A stretch of 35,306 nt of DNA, taken from contig NZ_AGBF01000057.1 in assembly GCF_000225525.1 (NCBI RefSeq), positions 1 to 35,306 of the forward strand, written 5' to 3'. How positions within the stretch are numbered: the first letter of the stretch is position 1; each line of letters opens with the position of its first letter. Position numbers and translations under genes: made by a program. A model generated the notes under the pieces. It saw only the letters and a list, made by a program, of their open reading frames with translations. It did no database searches and had not been told where the DNA came from. The stretch is from Streptomyces zinciresistens K42. Lineage in GTDB: Bacteria; Actinomycetota; Actinomycetes; Streptomycetales; Streptomycetaceae. Shown one piece after another: positions 1-7,443 of the stretch.

Positions 1-59
1 GGCCCGGCGGCCCGGCGGCCCGGCGGCCCGGCGGCCCGGGAGATGTTTCCCGGGCCGCC
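1..59. terminator. 9-bp tandem repeat running into a terminator-like hairpin
   Basis: The first 36 bases are four head-to-tail copies of GGCCCGGCG, and the array touches the window edge, so its full length is unknown. It runs into an inverted repeat: GGCGGCCCGGGA (30-41), loop GATGTT, then TCCCGGGCCGCC (48-59), a perfect 12-bp stem. It lies 34 bp beyond the stop of the reductase gene that reads leftward, so it is a likely factor-independent terminator for that gene. No U-tract follows, which is usual in very GC-rich actinomycetes. Confidence 0.6.
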
Positions 60-92
60 CGCCGCGCGCTGCTCCGCCTGCGCCCAGCGGCC

Positions 93-1046
93 CTACGGGG
101 CCGCCGCGTCCTCCGCGGCCCAGTCCACGGTGACCACGATCTTGCCCCGGGTGCGGCCCTCCTGGTTCAGGCGGTGGGCGTCCGCCGTGCGCTCCAGCGG
201 GAAGGTGTCCGACACGTGCACGCTCACCACGCCCTGCTCGGCCAGCTCCGTCAGCCGCAGCAGGTCCCCGGCGTCCGGGCGGACGAAGGAGTAGCGGCCG
301 CCGTAGTCGAAGACGTCCGGATCGGCGATGGACACCAGGCGCCCCTCGGGGGCCAGCAGGTTCGCCGAGGTCTTCAGGGCCTCGCCGCCGACCGTGTCGA
401 ACACCGCGTCCACCCCCTCGGGCGCCAGCCCGCGCACCCGCTCGACCAGACCCTCGCCGTACGCGACGGGCTCGCCGCCGAGGTCGCGCACGAAGTCGTG
501 GTTGCGGGCGCTCGCGGTGCCGATCACCCGCGCGCCCAGATGCCGGGCGAGCTGCACGGCGATCGAGCCCACCCCGCCCGCCGCGGCGTGCACGAGGACC
601 GTCTCGTCGCGCCCGACCTCCAGCGCCCTGGTCAGCACCTGGTACGCCGTGAGTCCCGCCAGCGGCAGCCCGGCCGCCTGCTCCCAGGTCAGATTGCGCG
701 GCTTGCGGGCGAGGGTGCGCACGGGGGCCGCGACGTACTCGGCGAACGTGCCGTGGGACAGGACGTCCTCGCGGACGTACCCGATGACCTCGTCGCCGAC
801 GCCGAACTCGGTGACGGCCAGGCCCGGCTGGACCACGACACCGCACACGTCCCAGCCCGGGACCACCGGGAAGACCGGTTCCAGGAGCCCGTCAAGATAG
901 CCCTCGCGGCACTTCCAGTCGACCGGGTTGACCGCGGCGGCACGCACCTTGACAAGGACGGAGTCGGGGCCGACGCGCGGGTCGCCCACCTCCCCGTACG
1001 CGAGCACCTCGGGGCCGCCGTAGGTTGAGTAGCTGATGGCCTTCAT
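93..1046 (-). CDS. NADPH:quinone reductase-like zinc-independent MDR oxidoreductase
   Basis: The product is 317 residues and belongs to the medium-chain dehydrogenase/reductase superfamily, quinone reductase (zeta-crystallin) branch. The N-terminus has the GroES-like fold signature (MKAISYSTYGGPEVL, then VKVRAAAVNPVDWK and PGWDVCGVV). The cofactor domain has HAAAGGVGSIAVQLA near residue 150, the AxxGxxG motif that binds NADPH. The catalytic and structural zinc cysteines of true alcohol dehydrogenases are absent. It should reduce quinones or enones in the cytosol; the substrate cannot be told. The start was set at the ATG preceded by GGAGGG eight bases upstream, rather than a longer in-frame extension of low-complexity sequence. 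It is divergent from the kinase/ACAD operon and shares that control region, so it may be co-regulated. Confidence 0.88.
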   Translation of the reverse strand: MKAISYSTYGGPEVLAYGEVGDPRVGPDSVLVKVRAAAVNPVDWKCREGYLDGLLEPVFPVVPGWDVCGVVVQPGLAVTEFGVGDEVIGYVREDVLSHGTFAEYVAAPVRTLARKPRNLTWEQAAGLPLAGLTAYQVLTRALEVGRDETVLVHAAAGGVGSIAVQLARHLGARVIGTASARNHDFVRDLGGEPVAYGEGLVERVRGLAPEGVDAVFDTVGGEALKTSANLLAPEGRLVSIADPDVFDYGGRYSFVRPDAGDLLRLTELAEQGVVSVHVSDTFPLERTADAHRLNQEGRTRGKIVVTVDWAAEDAAAP

Positions 1047-1199
1047 GGCTCCGACCCTCCGGGCCGCACGCGCGCCGCGCAAGCCGGAGGGCACGATCCG
1101 AGCCGATCGCGTGGCGCCGCCCGGCCACCCGCGCGCTGCCCGGACGCGGTTCGCGGGCCGCCGTGGCCCCGGTCACGTTCAGCCCGCCCACTGGACGAC

Positions 1200-1217
1200 A
1201 TACCGACTGGTCGGCAT
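1200..1217. promoter_or_regulatory. Putative TetR operator (site A1)
   Basis: ATACCGACTGGTCGGCAT matches the perfect palindrome ATACCGACCGGTCGGTAT at 16 of 18 positions. It lies 39 bp before the kinase start, in the divergent control region. A related site (15 of 18) stands before the SDR operon at 5557-5574, and that operon ends in a TetR gene, so the neighbouring repressor at 3690-4283 probably binds both. An 11-bp direct repeat, GGTCACGTTCA, flanks the site at 1171-1181 and 1227-1237. Confidence 0.62.
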
Positions 1218-1256
1218 CATGTGTCGGGTCACGTTCACCTCTCCCTAGGAGCGCTG

Positions 1257-2291
1257 ATGGGTCCCGACCACCCGCCCGGACTCGACCTCGACCGGCTGCG
1301 CGGCCTGTTCGAGCGCGAGCGGCCCGGTCTGGCACAGGGCCCGCTCACCGGACGGCTGATCGAGGGCGGACGGTCGAACCTGACGTACAGCGTCTCGGAC
1401 GGCGCCTCGACGTGGGTCGTACGCCGGCCCCCGCTGGGCCACGTCCTCGCCACCGCGCACGACATGCGGCGCGAGCACCGGGTCGTCAGCGCCCTGCACC
1501 CGACCGGCGTGCCGGTTCCCGAGCCGCTGCTCCTGTGCGAGGACGAGGAGGTGCTCGGGGCGCCGTTCTACGTGATGGAGTTCGTCGAGGGCACCCCGTA
1601 CCGCACGGCCGGCCAGCTGGCCCCGCTCGGCCCCGAGCGCACCCGGGCGGTGGTGCTCTCGCTGGTGGACACGCTCGTCGGGCTGCACGCGGTGGACCCG
1701 GCGGCGGTGGGCCTGGGGGACTTCGGCAGGCCCGAGGGCTTCCTGGACCGGCAGCTGCGGCGCTGGGGCAAGCAGTTGGACGCCTCCCGCAACCGCGACC
1801 TGGCCGGGATCGACGAGCTGCACGCGACGCTCGGCCGGCGGCTGCCCGCTTCCCCCGCCCCGACGGTGGTCCACGGCGACTACCGCCTGGACAACGTCCT
1901 GATCGGCGACGACGACGGCATCCGGGCGATCCTCGACTGGGAGATGTCCACGCTCGGCGACCCGCTCACCGACCTGGGCCTGCTCGTGATGTACGGCATG
2001 CCCCTGGGGATGCCGGACTCCCCGGTCTCCACCACCGCCGAGGCACCCGGCCATCCCGGCCCCCGCGAGCTGATCGAGCGCTACGCCGCGCGCTCCGGCC
2101 GGGACGTCTCCGCGGTCTCCTGGTACACGGCGTTCGCCTGGTTCAAGCTCGCCGTGATCCTGGAGGGCATCCACTACCGCTACACGCTGGGCCGGACGGT
2201 CGGCCGCGGCTTCGACCGCATCGGCGACCTGGTCCCCGTCTTCATCGGGCACGGACTGACCACTCTCGAAGACGGCATCCAGGAAGGCTGA
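1257..2291 (+). CDS. Aminoglycoside phosphotransferase-like kinase (ACAD10/11 kinase-domain type)
   Basis: This 344-residue protein has the APH/choline-kinase-like fold. Visible motifs are the glycine-rich start (GGRSNLTYSV), the lysine-equivalent strand (TWVVRRPP), the catalytic loop VVHGDYRLDNVLIG (Brenner motif HGDxxxxN) and the metal-binding ILDWEMSTLGDP. This set is characteristic of the kinase domain that precedes the dehydrogenase domain in animal ACAD10 and ACAD11, not of drug-resistance enzymes. In animals these kinases phosphorylate 4-hydroxyacyl-CoA. Here the gene lies 5 bp before an acyl-CoA dehydrogenase, so the pair looks like a split version of that fusion; the substrate is inferred. 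The ATG at 1257 follows AGGAG by four bases. Expression is probably controlled from the palindrome at 1200. Confidence 0.88.
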   Translation: MGPDHPPGLDLDRLRGLFERERPGLAQGPLTGRLIEGGRSNLTYSVSDGASTWVVRRPPLGHVLATAHDMRREHRVVSALHPTGVPVPEPLLLCEDEEVLGAPFYVMEFVEGTPYRTAGQLAPLGPERTRAVVLSLVDTLVGLHAVDPAAVGLGDFGRPEGFLDRQLRRWGKQLDASRNRDLAGIDELHATLGRRLPASPAPTVVHGDYRLDNVLIGDDDGIRAILDWEMSTLGDPLTDLGLLVMYGMPLGMPDSPVSTTAEAPGHPGPRELIERYAARSGRDVSAVSWYTAFAWFKLAVILEGIHYRYTLGRTVGRGFDRIGDLVPVFIGHGLTTLEDGIQEG

Positions 2292-2296
2292 GGGAC

Positions 2297-3511
2297 ATGG
2301 ACTTCGCGTTCGACGCACGCACCGAGGAACTGCGCGGCAGGCTGCTGGCCTTCATGGACGAGTACGTCTATCCGGCCGAGGCCGTGGCGGAGGAGCAGCG
2401 GGCCGCGCTGGCGTCCCCCTGGGACACCCCGGCCGTCGTCGGTGAGCTGAAGGCGCGGGCCCGCGAGCAGGGCCTGTGGAACCTCTTCCTGCCCGACACC
2501 GGGTACGGGGCCGGGCTCACCAACCTCCAGTACGCGCCGCTGGCCGAGATCACCGGCCGCTCCCCGCAGCTGGCGCCCACCGCGACCAACTGCGCGGCGC
2601 CGGACACCGGGAACATGGAGGTGCTGGCGCAGTTCGCCGACGAGCGGCAGCGCAAGCGGTGGCTGGAGCCGCTGCTGGCGGGCGAGATCCGCTCGGCGTT
2701 CGCGATGACCGAGCCGGAGGTGGCGTCCTCGGACGCCACCAACATCACCACGCTGATCGAGCGGGACGGCGACGAGTACGTCGTCACCGGCCGCAAGTGG
2801 TACATCTCCGGGGCGATGAACCCCGACTGCAAGGTCTTCATCGTGATGGGCAAGACGGACCCGGACGGGGCGGACATCCGCCGGCAGCAGTCCATGGTGC
2901 TGGTGCCGCGGGACACCCCGGGGGTCACGGTCGCCCGCGCGATGCGGGTGTTCGGCTACGAGGACCACTCCCACGGGGGCCACGCCGAGGTCGTCTTCGA
3001 CCACGCGCGCGTGCCGGTCTCCCACCTCGTCGGGGAGGAGGGCGGCGGTTTCGCCATCGCGCAGGCGCGGCTCGGACCGGGCCGGATCCACCACTGCATG
3101 CGGCTGATCGGCATGGCGGAGCGGGCGATCGAGCTGATGTGCCGGCGCGCGGTGTCCCGTACGGCGTTCGGCACGCCGCTCGCCCGGCAGGGTGTGGTGC
3201 AGAACTGGATCGCCGACGCGCGGGTGACCGTCGAGCAGCTGCGGCTGCTGGTGCTGAAGACGGCCTGGCTGATGGACACCGTCGGCAACCGGGGCGCCCA
3301 CACCGAGATCCAGGCCATCAAGATCGCCACTCCGCGCGCGGTCGTCGGCATCCTCGACCGGGCGATCCAGCTGTACGGCGCGGGCGGGGTGAGCCAGGAC
3401 TTCCCGCTGGCGGAGCTGTACGCCTCGGCGCGCACGCTGATGATCGCCGACGGCCCCGACGAGGTGCACCAGCGCTCGCTGGCACGGCGGGAGCTGAAGA
3501 AGTACCTGTAG
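2297..3511 (+). CDS. Acyl-CoA dehydrogenase, ACAD10/11-like
   Basis: A 404-residue flavin-dependent acyl-CoA dehydrogenase. The order is the helical N-domain, the FAD/substrate motif FAMTEPEVASSDATN near residue 135, WYISGA, the beta-domain, then the C-terminal helical domain with GRIHHCMRLIG, AVSRTAFGTPL and the flavin-binding end DGPDEVHQRSLARREL. The DGPDEVH ending and the WNLFLPD segment are typical of the ACAD10/11 branch rather than short-chain butyryl-CoA enzymes. Only 5 bp separate it from the kinase stop, with its ribosome site (AGGAAGGCTGAGGG) overlapping the end of that gene, so the two are one operon. Proposed role: removal of phosphate or hydrogen from acyl-CoA made by the upstream kinase. 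The long upstream extension of this reading frame is a shadow of the kinase gene. Confidence 0.92.
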   Translation: MDFAFDARTEELRGRLLAFMDEYVYPAEAVAEEQRAALASPWDTPAVVGELKARAREQGLWNLFLPDTGYGAGLTNLQYAPLAEITGRSPQLAPTATNCAAPDTGNMEVLAQFADERQRKRWLEPLLAGEIRSAFAMTEPEVASSDATNITTLIERDGDEYVVTGRKWYISGAMNPDCKVFIVMGKTDPDGADIRRQQSMVLVPRDTPGVTVARAMRVFGYEDHSHGGHAEVVFDHARVPVSHLVGEEGGGFAIAQARLGPGRIHHCMRLIGMAERAIELMCRRAVSRTAFGTPLARQGVVQNWIADARVTVEQLRLLVLKTAWLMDTVGNRGAHTEIQAIKIATPRAVVGILDRAIQLYGAGGVSQDFPLAELYASARTLMIADGPDEVHQRSLARRELKKYL

Positions 3512-3524
3512 GGCGGCGCGTACG

Positions 3525-3644
3525 GGTGTGGTGCGTACGCACGTGGTGCCTGCGCACGTGGTGCCTGCGCACGTGGTGCCTGCACACGTGGTGCCCGCAC
3601 ACGTGGTGCCCGCACACGTGGTGCCTGTGCACGTGGTGCGTACG
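3525..3644. repeat. 15-bp CACGTG tandem repeat array
   Basis: Seven consecutive 15-bp units start with CACGTGGTGC (3540, 3555, 3570, 3585, 3600, 3615, 3630), and a decayed unit precedes them at 3525. Unit ends vary (CTGCG, CTGCA, CCGCA, CTGTG, GTACG), and both outer units end in GTACG, so the array has matching edges. Each unit contains the palindrome CACGTG and can fold as GCAC-GTG-GTGC. It sits between two convergent genes, the acyl-CoA dehydrogenase and the TetR gene. Because 15 is a multiple of three, every frame stays open, but no gene is credible there. Confidence 0.92.
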
Positions 3645-3689
3645 GTGCGGGGCGGGCCGGGGTGAAACGGCCGCGGCGCACCCGCGCGT

Positions 3690-4283
3690 TCAGGGGCGCA
3701 GGGCGCGCAGCAGGAGGTCGGCGAGGTGGTCGGCGACCTCCTGGGGGCTCAGCGGGCCGTCGGGCCGGTACCAGGTCGACAGGTGGTGGACCGACCCGAA
3801 GTGGTAGTCGACCACCAGGTCTGCCGGGGTCGCCGTGGAGAAGACGCCCGACCGCTGGCCCTCCTCGACGAGCGCGCGGAAGCGCTCGTGGTAGCGCCGA
3901 CGCTCGGCGCGCACCTGCTTGTTCTTCTCCGGGCTCAGATGGTGCATCGAGCGGAAGAAGATCGACGCGTCGTCGAGGTTCTCGATGGTGGTGACCACGA
4001 CGTCGGCCGCCGCGCCCCGCAGCCGCTTCTCGATCGGCTCGTCGGCGCCGGCGAAGGAGTCGAGGCGCTCCTGCTGGACGCGCAGCACGCGCGCGTACAC
4101 CTCGTGCAGGAGGTCGTCCTTGGAGCCGAAGTAGTGGTACAGCGCCCCCTTGGTCACGCCGGCCGCCTCGACGATCTCCTGCACGGAGGTGCGGTCGTAG
4201 CCCTGCTCGGCGAAGAGCCGGGTGGCGGCGGCGAGCAGCCGCTGCGGGACGGGCGTGCCGTCACCGTCCGTCGTCCTGGCCAC
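3690..4283 (-). CDS. TetR-family repressor of acyl-CoA catabolism
   Basis: A 197-residue TetR regulator. The DNA-binding domain is RLLAAATRLFAEQGYDRTS, then VQEIVEAAGVTKGALYHYFGSKDDLL, with the helix-turn-helix near residues 33-55. The C-terminal ligand domain (ASIFFRSMHHLSPEKNKQVR and DYHFGSVHHLSTWYRPDG) resembles that of KstR2/FadR-like actinobacterial repressors that sense acyl-CoAs. The GTG start at 4283 follows AGGTGG and begins just before the conserved domain; the longer frame to 4682 reads through the ligase remnant. The gene is last in the SDR operon. The repeated palindrome before that operon and before the kinase operon is the likely target. The ligand is not deducible. Confidence 0.88.
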   Translation of the reverse strand: MARTTDGDGTPVPQRLLAAATRLFAEQGYDRTSVQEIVEAAGVTKGALYHYFGSKDDLLHEVYARVLRVQQERLDSFAGADEPIEKRLRGAAADVVVTTIENLDDASIFFRSMHHLSPEKNKQVRAERRRYHERFRALVEEGQRSGVFSTATPADLVVDYHFGSVHHLSTWYRPDGPLSPQEVADHLADLLLRALRP

Positions 4284-4339
4284 TCTGCGGCCACCTGCCC
4301 TTCCGGATTTCCACTGCTGTCGAGCCGTCGTGCGCCCGG

Positions 4340-4740
4340 GAACGGAAGTCCCCGACGGAGGATCTTCCCACTTGCCGTCCCGGGCCGGTCGGGCAGGATC
4401 TCCGCCTGGCGCGGACATGCGCAGGCGGTCAGTCTCTCCTCGCAGTATGCGGCCAGATCGCCGGGGCCGGGGCGGGCGCCCGGACGGAGGCTGATGCACG
4501 CCCCGGCGGTCTCGCCGCGGCAGCCGCCGGGCCCTTCGGCCGCGGCCGCCTCGCGCACCGCCGGGCGGGTGCGGAGGACGTCGGACGGCCGTCGAGGCGG
4601 GCGAGGAAGGTGCGCCCGGGTGCCGCGGCGGCGACCCGGCGCACGGCGTGCGCCAGGGAGCCCTCCGGGGCGGCGGGGGCAAGCCGGGCGTCGGTGAGCC
4701 GGGCAGGCCGGGGCCCGGCCGCGTGCCGGGAGCCGGTCAC
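4340..4740 (-). pseudogene. Decayed AMP-dependent acyl-CoA ligase, internal deletion
   Basis: Only the two ends of an acyl-CoA ligase remain. The first part (4740 down to about 4585) starts with a GTG overlapping the SDR stop as GTGA and reads like a ligase N-terminus (GSLAHAVRRVAAAAPGRTFL). The second part, in another frame (about 4590 down to 4340), has the C-terminal subdomain: VLRTRPAVREAAA, then RGETAGACISLRPGA, then DLAAYCEERL, and the catalytic-lysine motif TASGKILRR near 4366. An intact enzyme has about 500 residues, so roughly 370-400 central residues, including the ATP-binding loop, are gone. The gene cannot work. Its place between SDR and TetR shows that the ancestral operon activated its own substrate. 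Confidence 0.82.
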
Positions 4741-5507
4741 CGGGCCTCCTCCCACCTGCGCTGGATGTGGTTCATGCCGGCCAGCCAGCGGTCGGGGGCG
4801 GCGGACCGCGCCGCGTAGTACCCGGCGACCTCGGGGTGCGGAAGGATGAGGAAGCGGTCCTCCTCCATGCCCTCGAACAGGGCGTCCGCCACGTCCTCGG
4901 GCGCGATCGCGGTGGGCCTGAGCACCAGGTCGCCGGCGCTGCCGGTGGCGTCGAGCATGTCGGTGCGCACCCCTTGCGGGCAGATGGCGTGGACCTTGAG
5001 CCCGCGGTGGCGGTAGGTCAGGGACAGGTACTCGGCGAAGGCGTACGCCCCGTGCTTGGTGACGGCGTAGGGGGCGGCGCCGATCATGGTGAGCAGCCCG
5101 GCGGCGGAGACCGTGGAGACGAAGCGTCCGCTGCCGCGCTCCAGCCAGGCCGGCAGGAGCGCGTGCGCGGCGCGGACGTGGGCCATGACGTTGACGTCCC
5201 AGGAGGCGGCCCACGCCCGCTCGTCGAGGGGCGCGCCGGCCTCCTCGTCCGCGAAGCCGACCCCGGCGTTGGCGCAGTAGACGTCGACGGTGCCGCCGAG
5301 CGCGTCGCGGGCCTCGGCGACGACCGCGGAGGCGTCCCCCGCGACGGCGACGGCTCCGATCTCGGCGGCGACGGCGGCGGCCTTCCGCGCGTCCAGGTCG
5401 TTGACGACGACCCGGGCCCCTTGCGCGGCGAAGCGGCGGGCCAGCGCGGCGCCGATGCCGCCCCCCGCCCCGGTCACGACCACTGCGGCACCCTGCACGG
5501 CTTCCAC
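4737..5507 (-). CDS. Short-chain dehydrogenase/reductase (SDR)
   Basis: A 256-residue classical SDR. It has the nucleotide-binding TGAGGGIGAAL at about residues 10-20, the NAG motif in YCANAGVG, the active-site Ser in STVSAAG and the catalytic YxxxK in YAVTK. NDLDA after the second strand places an Asp where NAD is usually preferred. It oxidises or reduces an alcohol/ketone, probably a hydroxyacyl intermediate given its acyl-CoA dehydrogenase and ligase neighbours; this is inference. The GTG at 5507 follows a perfect AAGGAG seven bases upstream, and the longer frame to 5750 crosses the promoter. Its stop overlaps the start of the ligase remnant, and the TetR gene follows, so this is the first gene of a repressor-terminated operon. 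Confidence 0.9.
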   Translation of the reverse strand: MEAVQGAAVVVTGAGGGIGAALARRFAAQGARVVVNDLDARKAAAVAAEIGAVAVAGDASAVVAEARDALGGTVDVYCANAGVGFADEEAGAPLDERAWAASWDVNVMAHVRAAHALLPAWLERGSGRFVSTVSAAGLLTMIGAAPYAVTKHGAYAFAEYLSLTYRHRGLKVHAICPQGVRTDMLDATGSAGDLVLRPTAIAPEDVADALFEGMEEDRFLILPHPEVAGYYAARSAAPDRWLAGMNHIQRRWEEAR

Positions 5508-5556
5508 CCTCGGTCTCCTTCGCCTGCGACGCTGCTGCGACTCTGCTGCGCCGGCC

Positions 5557-5574
5557 AGACTAACCGGTCGGTAT
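5557..5574. promoter_or_regulatory. Putative TetR operator (site A2)
   Basis: AGACTAACCGGTCGGTAT matches ATACCGACCGGTCGGTAT at 15 of 18 positions, with the right half perfect. It is 50 bp upstream of the SDR start. The same sequence type occurs at 1200-1217 before the kinase/ACAD operon. A TetR repressor encoded in this operon would thus control itself and both arms of the locus. Confidence 0.6.
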
Positions 5575-5671
5575 GTGCGGGGGAAGAGTGGCCGCGAAGG
5601 CCCGCCGCGCGGGGCGGGCCACGGGCGGCGGATGCCTTCCGCGCGGCCCGCGCGCGCCCTACCGTGCCCCC

Positions 5672-6904
5672 ATGCGCCTCTCCAGACGATCACTCCTCGC
5701 AGCGACAACGGCGGCGGCATCCCTCCCCACCGCGGCGGCGGCGTCCACACCCCGCCCCCGGCTCCGCACCGGTTTCGAGCGGCTCGCGGCCGACGGCTAC
5801 GCCGTCCTCGACGGCCGGAAGGCCGGCGTCGTCACCAACCCCACGGGCGTCACCCGCGACGTGCGGCACATCGTGGACGTGATGCACCCGGACGAGCGGG
5901 TGAACCTGACCGCGGTCTTCGGCCCCGAGCACGGCTTCCGCGGCACCGCCCAGGCGGGCGGCTCCGAGGGCCGCTACGACGACCCGGCCACCGGCCTGCC
6001 GGTCTACGACACCTACCTCAAGAGCGGCAAGGCCCTCGCCGACGTCTTCACCGCGTCCGGCGTCGACACGGTGGTCTTCGACATCCAGGACGTGGGCGCG
6101 CGCTTCTACACCTACATCTGGACGCTGTACGACTGCATGGAGGCGGCCCGGCTCGCCGGGAAGCGCTTCGTCGTGCTGGACCGGCCCAACCCGGTCACCG
6201 GCCGCTCCGCCCGAGGGCCCGTCCTGCACCGGGAGTTCGCGACCTTCGTCGGCCGGCAGCCGATCGCCCAGGCGCACGGCATGACGGTCGCGGAGCTGGC
6301 GCTGCTGTTCAACGCGGAGTTCCTGAGCGCGCCGGTGGAGCTGGAGACGGTGACGATGAGCGGCTGGCGGCGGTCGGAGTTCGACGACGCCTGGGGGCTG
6401 CCCTGGGTGCCGCCGAGCCCGAACATGCCCACCCCGGACACCGCCCTCGTGTACGCGGGCACCTGTCTGTTCGAGGGCACGAACCTCTCGGAGGGACGCG
6501 GCACCACGCGCCCGTTCGAACTGCTCGGCGCGGAGGGCGTCGACGGCGCCTGGGCGGCCGCGGCCAACGCGCTCGGGCTGCCGGGGGTGCGCTTCCGGGA
6601 GGCGTACTTCGCGCCCGCCTTCTCCAAGTTCCAGGGCAGGACGGTCGGCGGGGTGCAGATCCATGTGCACGACCGCGCCGCCTTCGACCCGGTCCGCACC
6701 GGGATCGGCCTGCTGGTCACCGCCAGGCGGACCTGGAGCGGCTTCGCCTGGCGCGCGGACGACTGGATCGACAAGCTCACCGGCTCCGGCAGGGTGCGCA
6801 CGATGATCGACGCGGGCGCGGACACCGACGAGGTGGTGGCGGGCTGGCGGCAGGAGCTCGCGGCGTTCCGGCGGACCCGAAAGAAGTACCTGCTGTACAC
6901 CTGA
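5672..6904 (+). CDS. Tat-exported exo-beta-N-acetylmuramidase, NamZ/DUF1343 family
   Basis: A 410-residue protein of the DUF1343 (YbbC/NamZ) family. Bacillus subtilis NamZ is an exo-beta-N-acetylmuramidase that removes terminal MurNAc from peptidoglycan fragments. Family marks are KAGVVTNPTGVTRD, VFGPEHGFRG, PVYDTYL, VFDIQDVGARFYTYIWTL and the GTCLFEGTNLSEGRGTTRPFE block. The N-terminus (RLSRRSLLAATTAAAS) is a twin-arginine signal ending near the AAAAS residues, so it acts outside the membrane. No ribosome site precedes the ATG; TACCGT lies at 5660-5665, six bases before it, so it is probably transcribed without a leader. It is divergent from the SDR operon. Likely role: cell-wall turnover or recycling. 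Confidence 0.9.
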   Translation: MRLSRRSLLAATTAAASLPTAAAASTPRPRLRTGFERLAADGYAVLDGRKAGVVTNPTGVTRDVRHIVDVMHPDERVNLTAVFGPEHGFRGTAQAGGSEGRYDDPATGLPVYDTYLKSGKALADVFTASGVDTVVFDIQDVGARFYTYIWTLYDCMEAARLAGKRFVVLDRPNPVTGRSARGPVLHREFATFVGRQPIAQAHGMTVAELALLFNAEFLSAPVELETVTMSGWRRSEFDDAWGLPWVPPSPNMPTPDTALVYAGTCLFEGTNLSEGRGTTRPFELLGAEGVDGAWAAAANALGLPGVRFREAYFAPAFSKFQGRTVGGVQIHVHDRAAFDPVRTGIGLLVTARRTWSGFAWRADDWIDKLTGSGRVRTMIDAGADTDEVVAGWRQELAAFRRTRKKYLLYT

Positions 6905-7443
6905 GCGAACCGGCTGCCGCGAGCACCGGGTATGGCCAATCCCGCCCGGCGGCAGGACGATACGGCCGTGCCGCACCGCGGCGGGCGCCTCGCGGGCCCG
7001 GCGGCGGTGGGCGTGCCCGCCTGCGGAAAGCGGGTCCTCGGGCGGCCGGTACACCGGCGCCACCGCGGCGGGCGCGGGTGGCCGCCGGAAAAGAAGGCGA
7101 CAGAAGACCGGCAATCAGTACGCATACGGACGCGGTCTTCAGGAACCCGTGGGATCTGCCGGGAGTTCTCAGTCCGGTGGGAGCGCCGTGCGGGGCACGC
7201 AGCGGCACGGACGCTCCGGCCGACGCAAGGCCGCCGGGACGCCACCGGCGGTCTCGCCGTGAAGGAGGACGCACACACGTGAGCGTGAGGTCGGGGAGGC
7301 GCCAGGGACCGCCATGAGGGTCATCGGAAAACGAATGGAGCCGAATCGGTTGTCGATACGTCTATTCGTCAATGCCGCGCGAAGGGCGCGGCGACGCCGA
7401 AGTGACCGAAGTACAGGTGCAGGTGTGACGGAGGTGCAGGGCG
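6905..7443. other. 539-bp intergenic region with hairpin and possible leader ORF
   Basis: No convincing gene is visible between NamZ and the zinc-ribbon gene. It holds a perfect 8-bp inverted repeat, GAAGACCG (7103-7110) and CGGTCTTC (7133-7140). A 12-codon ORF at 7279-7317 (GTG start, product VSVRSGRRQGPP) follows AAGGAGG by about ten bases and could be a leader peptide. The stretch 7314-7375 is clearly poorer in G+C than its surroundings and probably holds the promoter of the next gene. Confidence 0.4.

Noticed and set aside
1257..2291. Aminoglycoside resistance kinase
   Set aside because: The APH fold is shared, but the LDWEMSTLGDP segment and coupling to an acyl-CoA dehydrogenase point to the ACAD10/11 kinase branch.
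1163..2296. Extended N-terminus of the acyl-CoA dehydrogenase frame
   Set aside because: The upstream part is Arg/Pro-rich shadow of the kinase gene; the family start and ribosome site are at 2297.
3540..3644. CRISPR array
   Set aside because: The units are contiguous 15-mers without spacers and no cas genes are present.
2476..3807. Long plus-strand frame with repeated Arg-Thr-Trp-Cys-Leu units at its end
   Set aside because: It is a shadow of the acyl-CoA dehydrogenase gene; the repeated peptide only reflects the 15-bp DNA array, whose length is a multiple of three.
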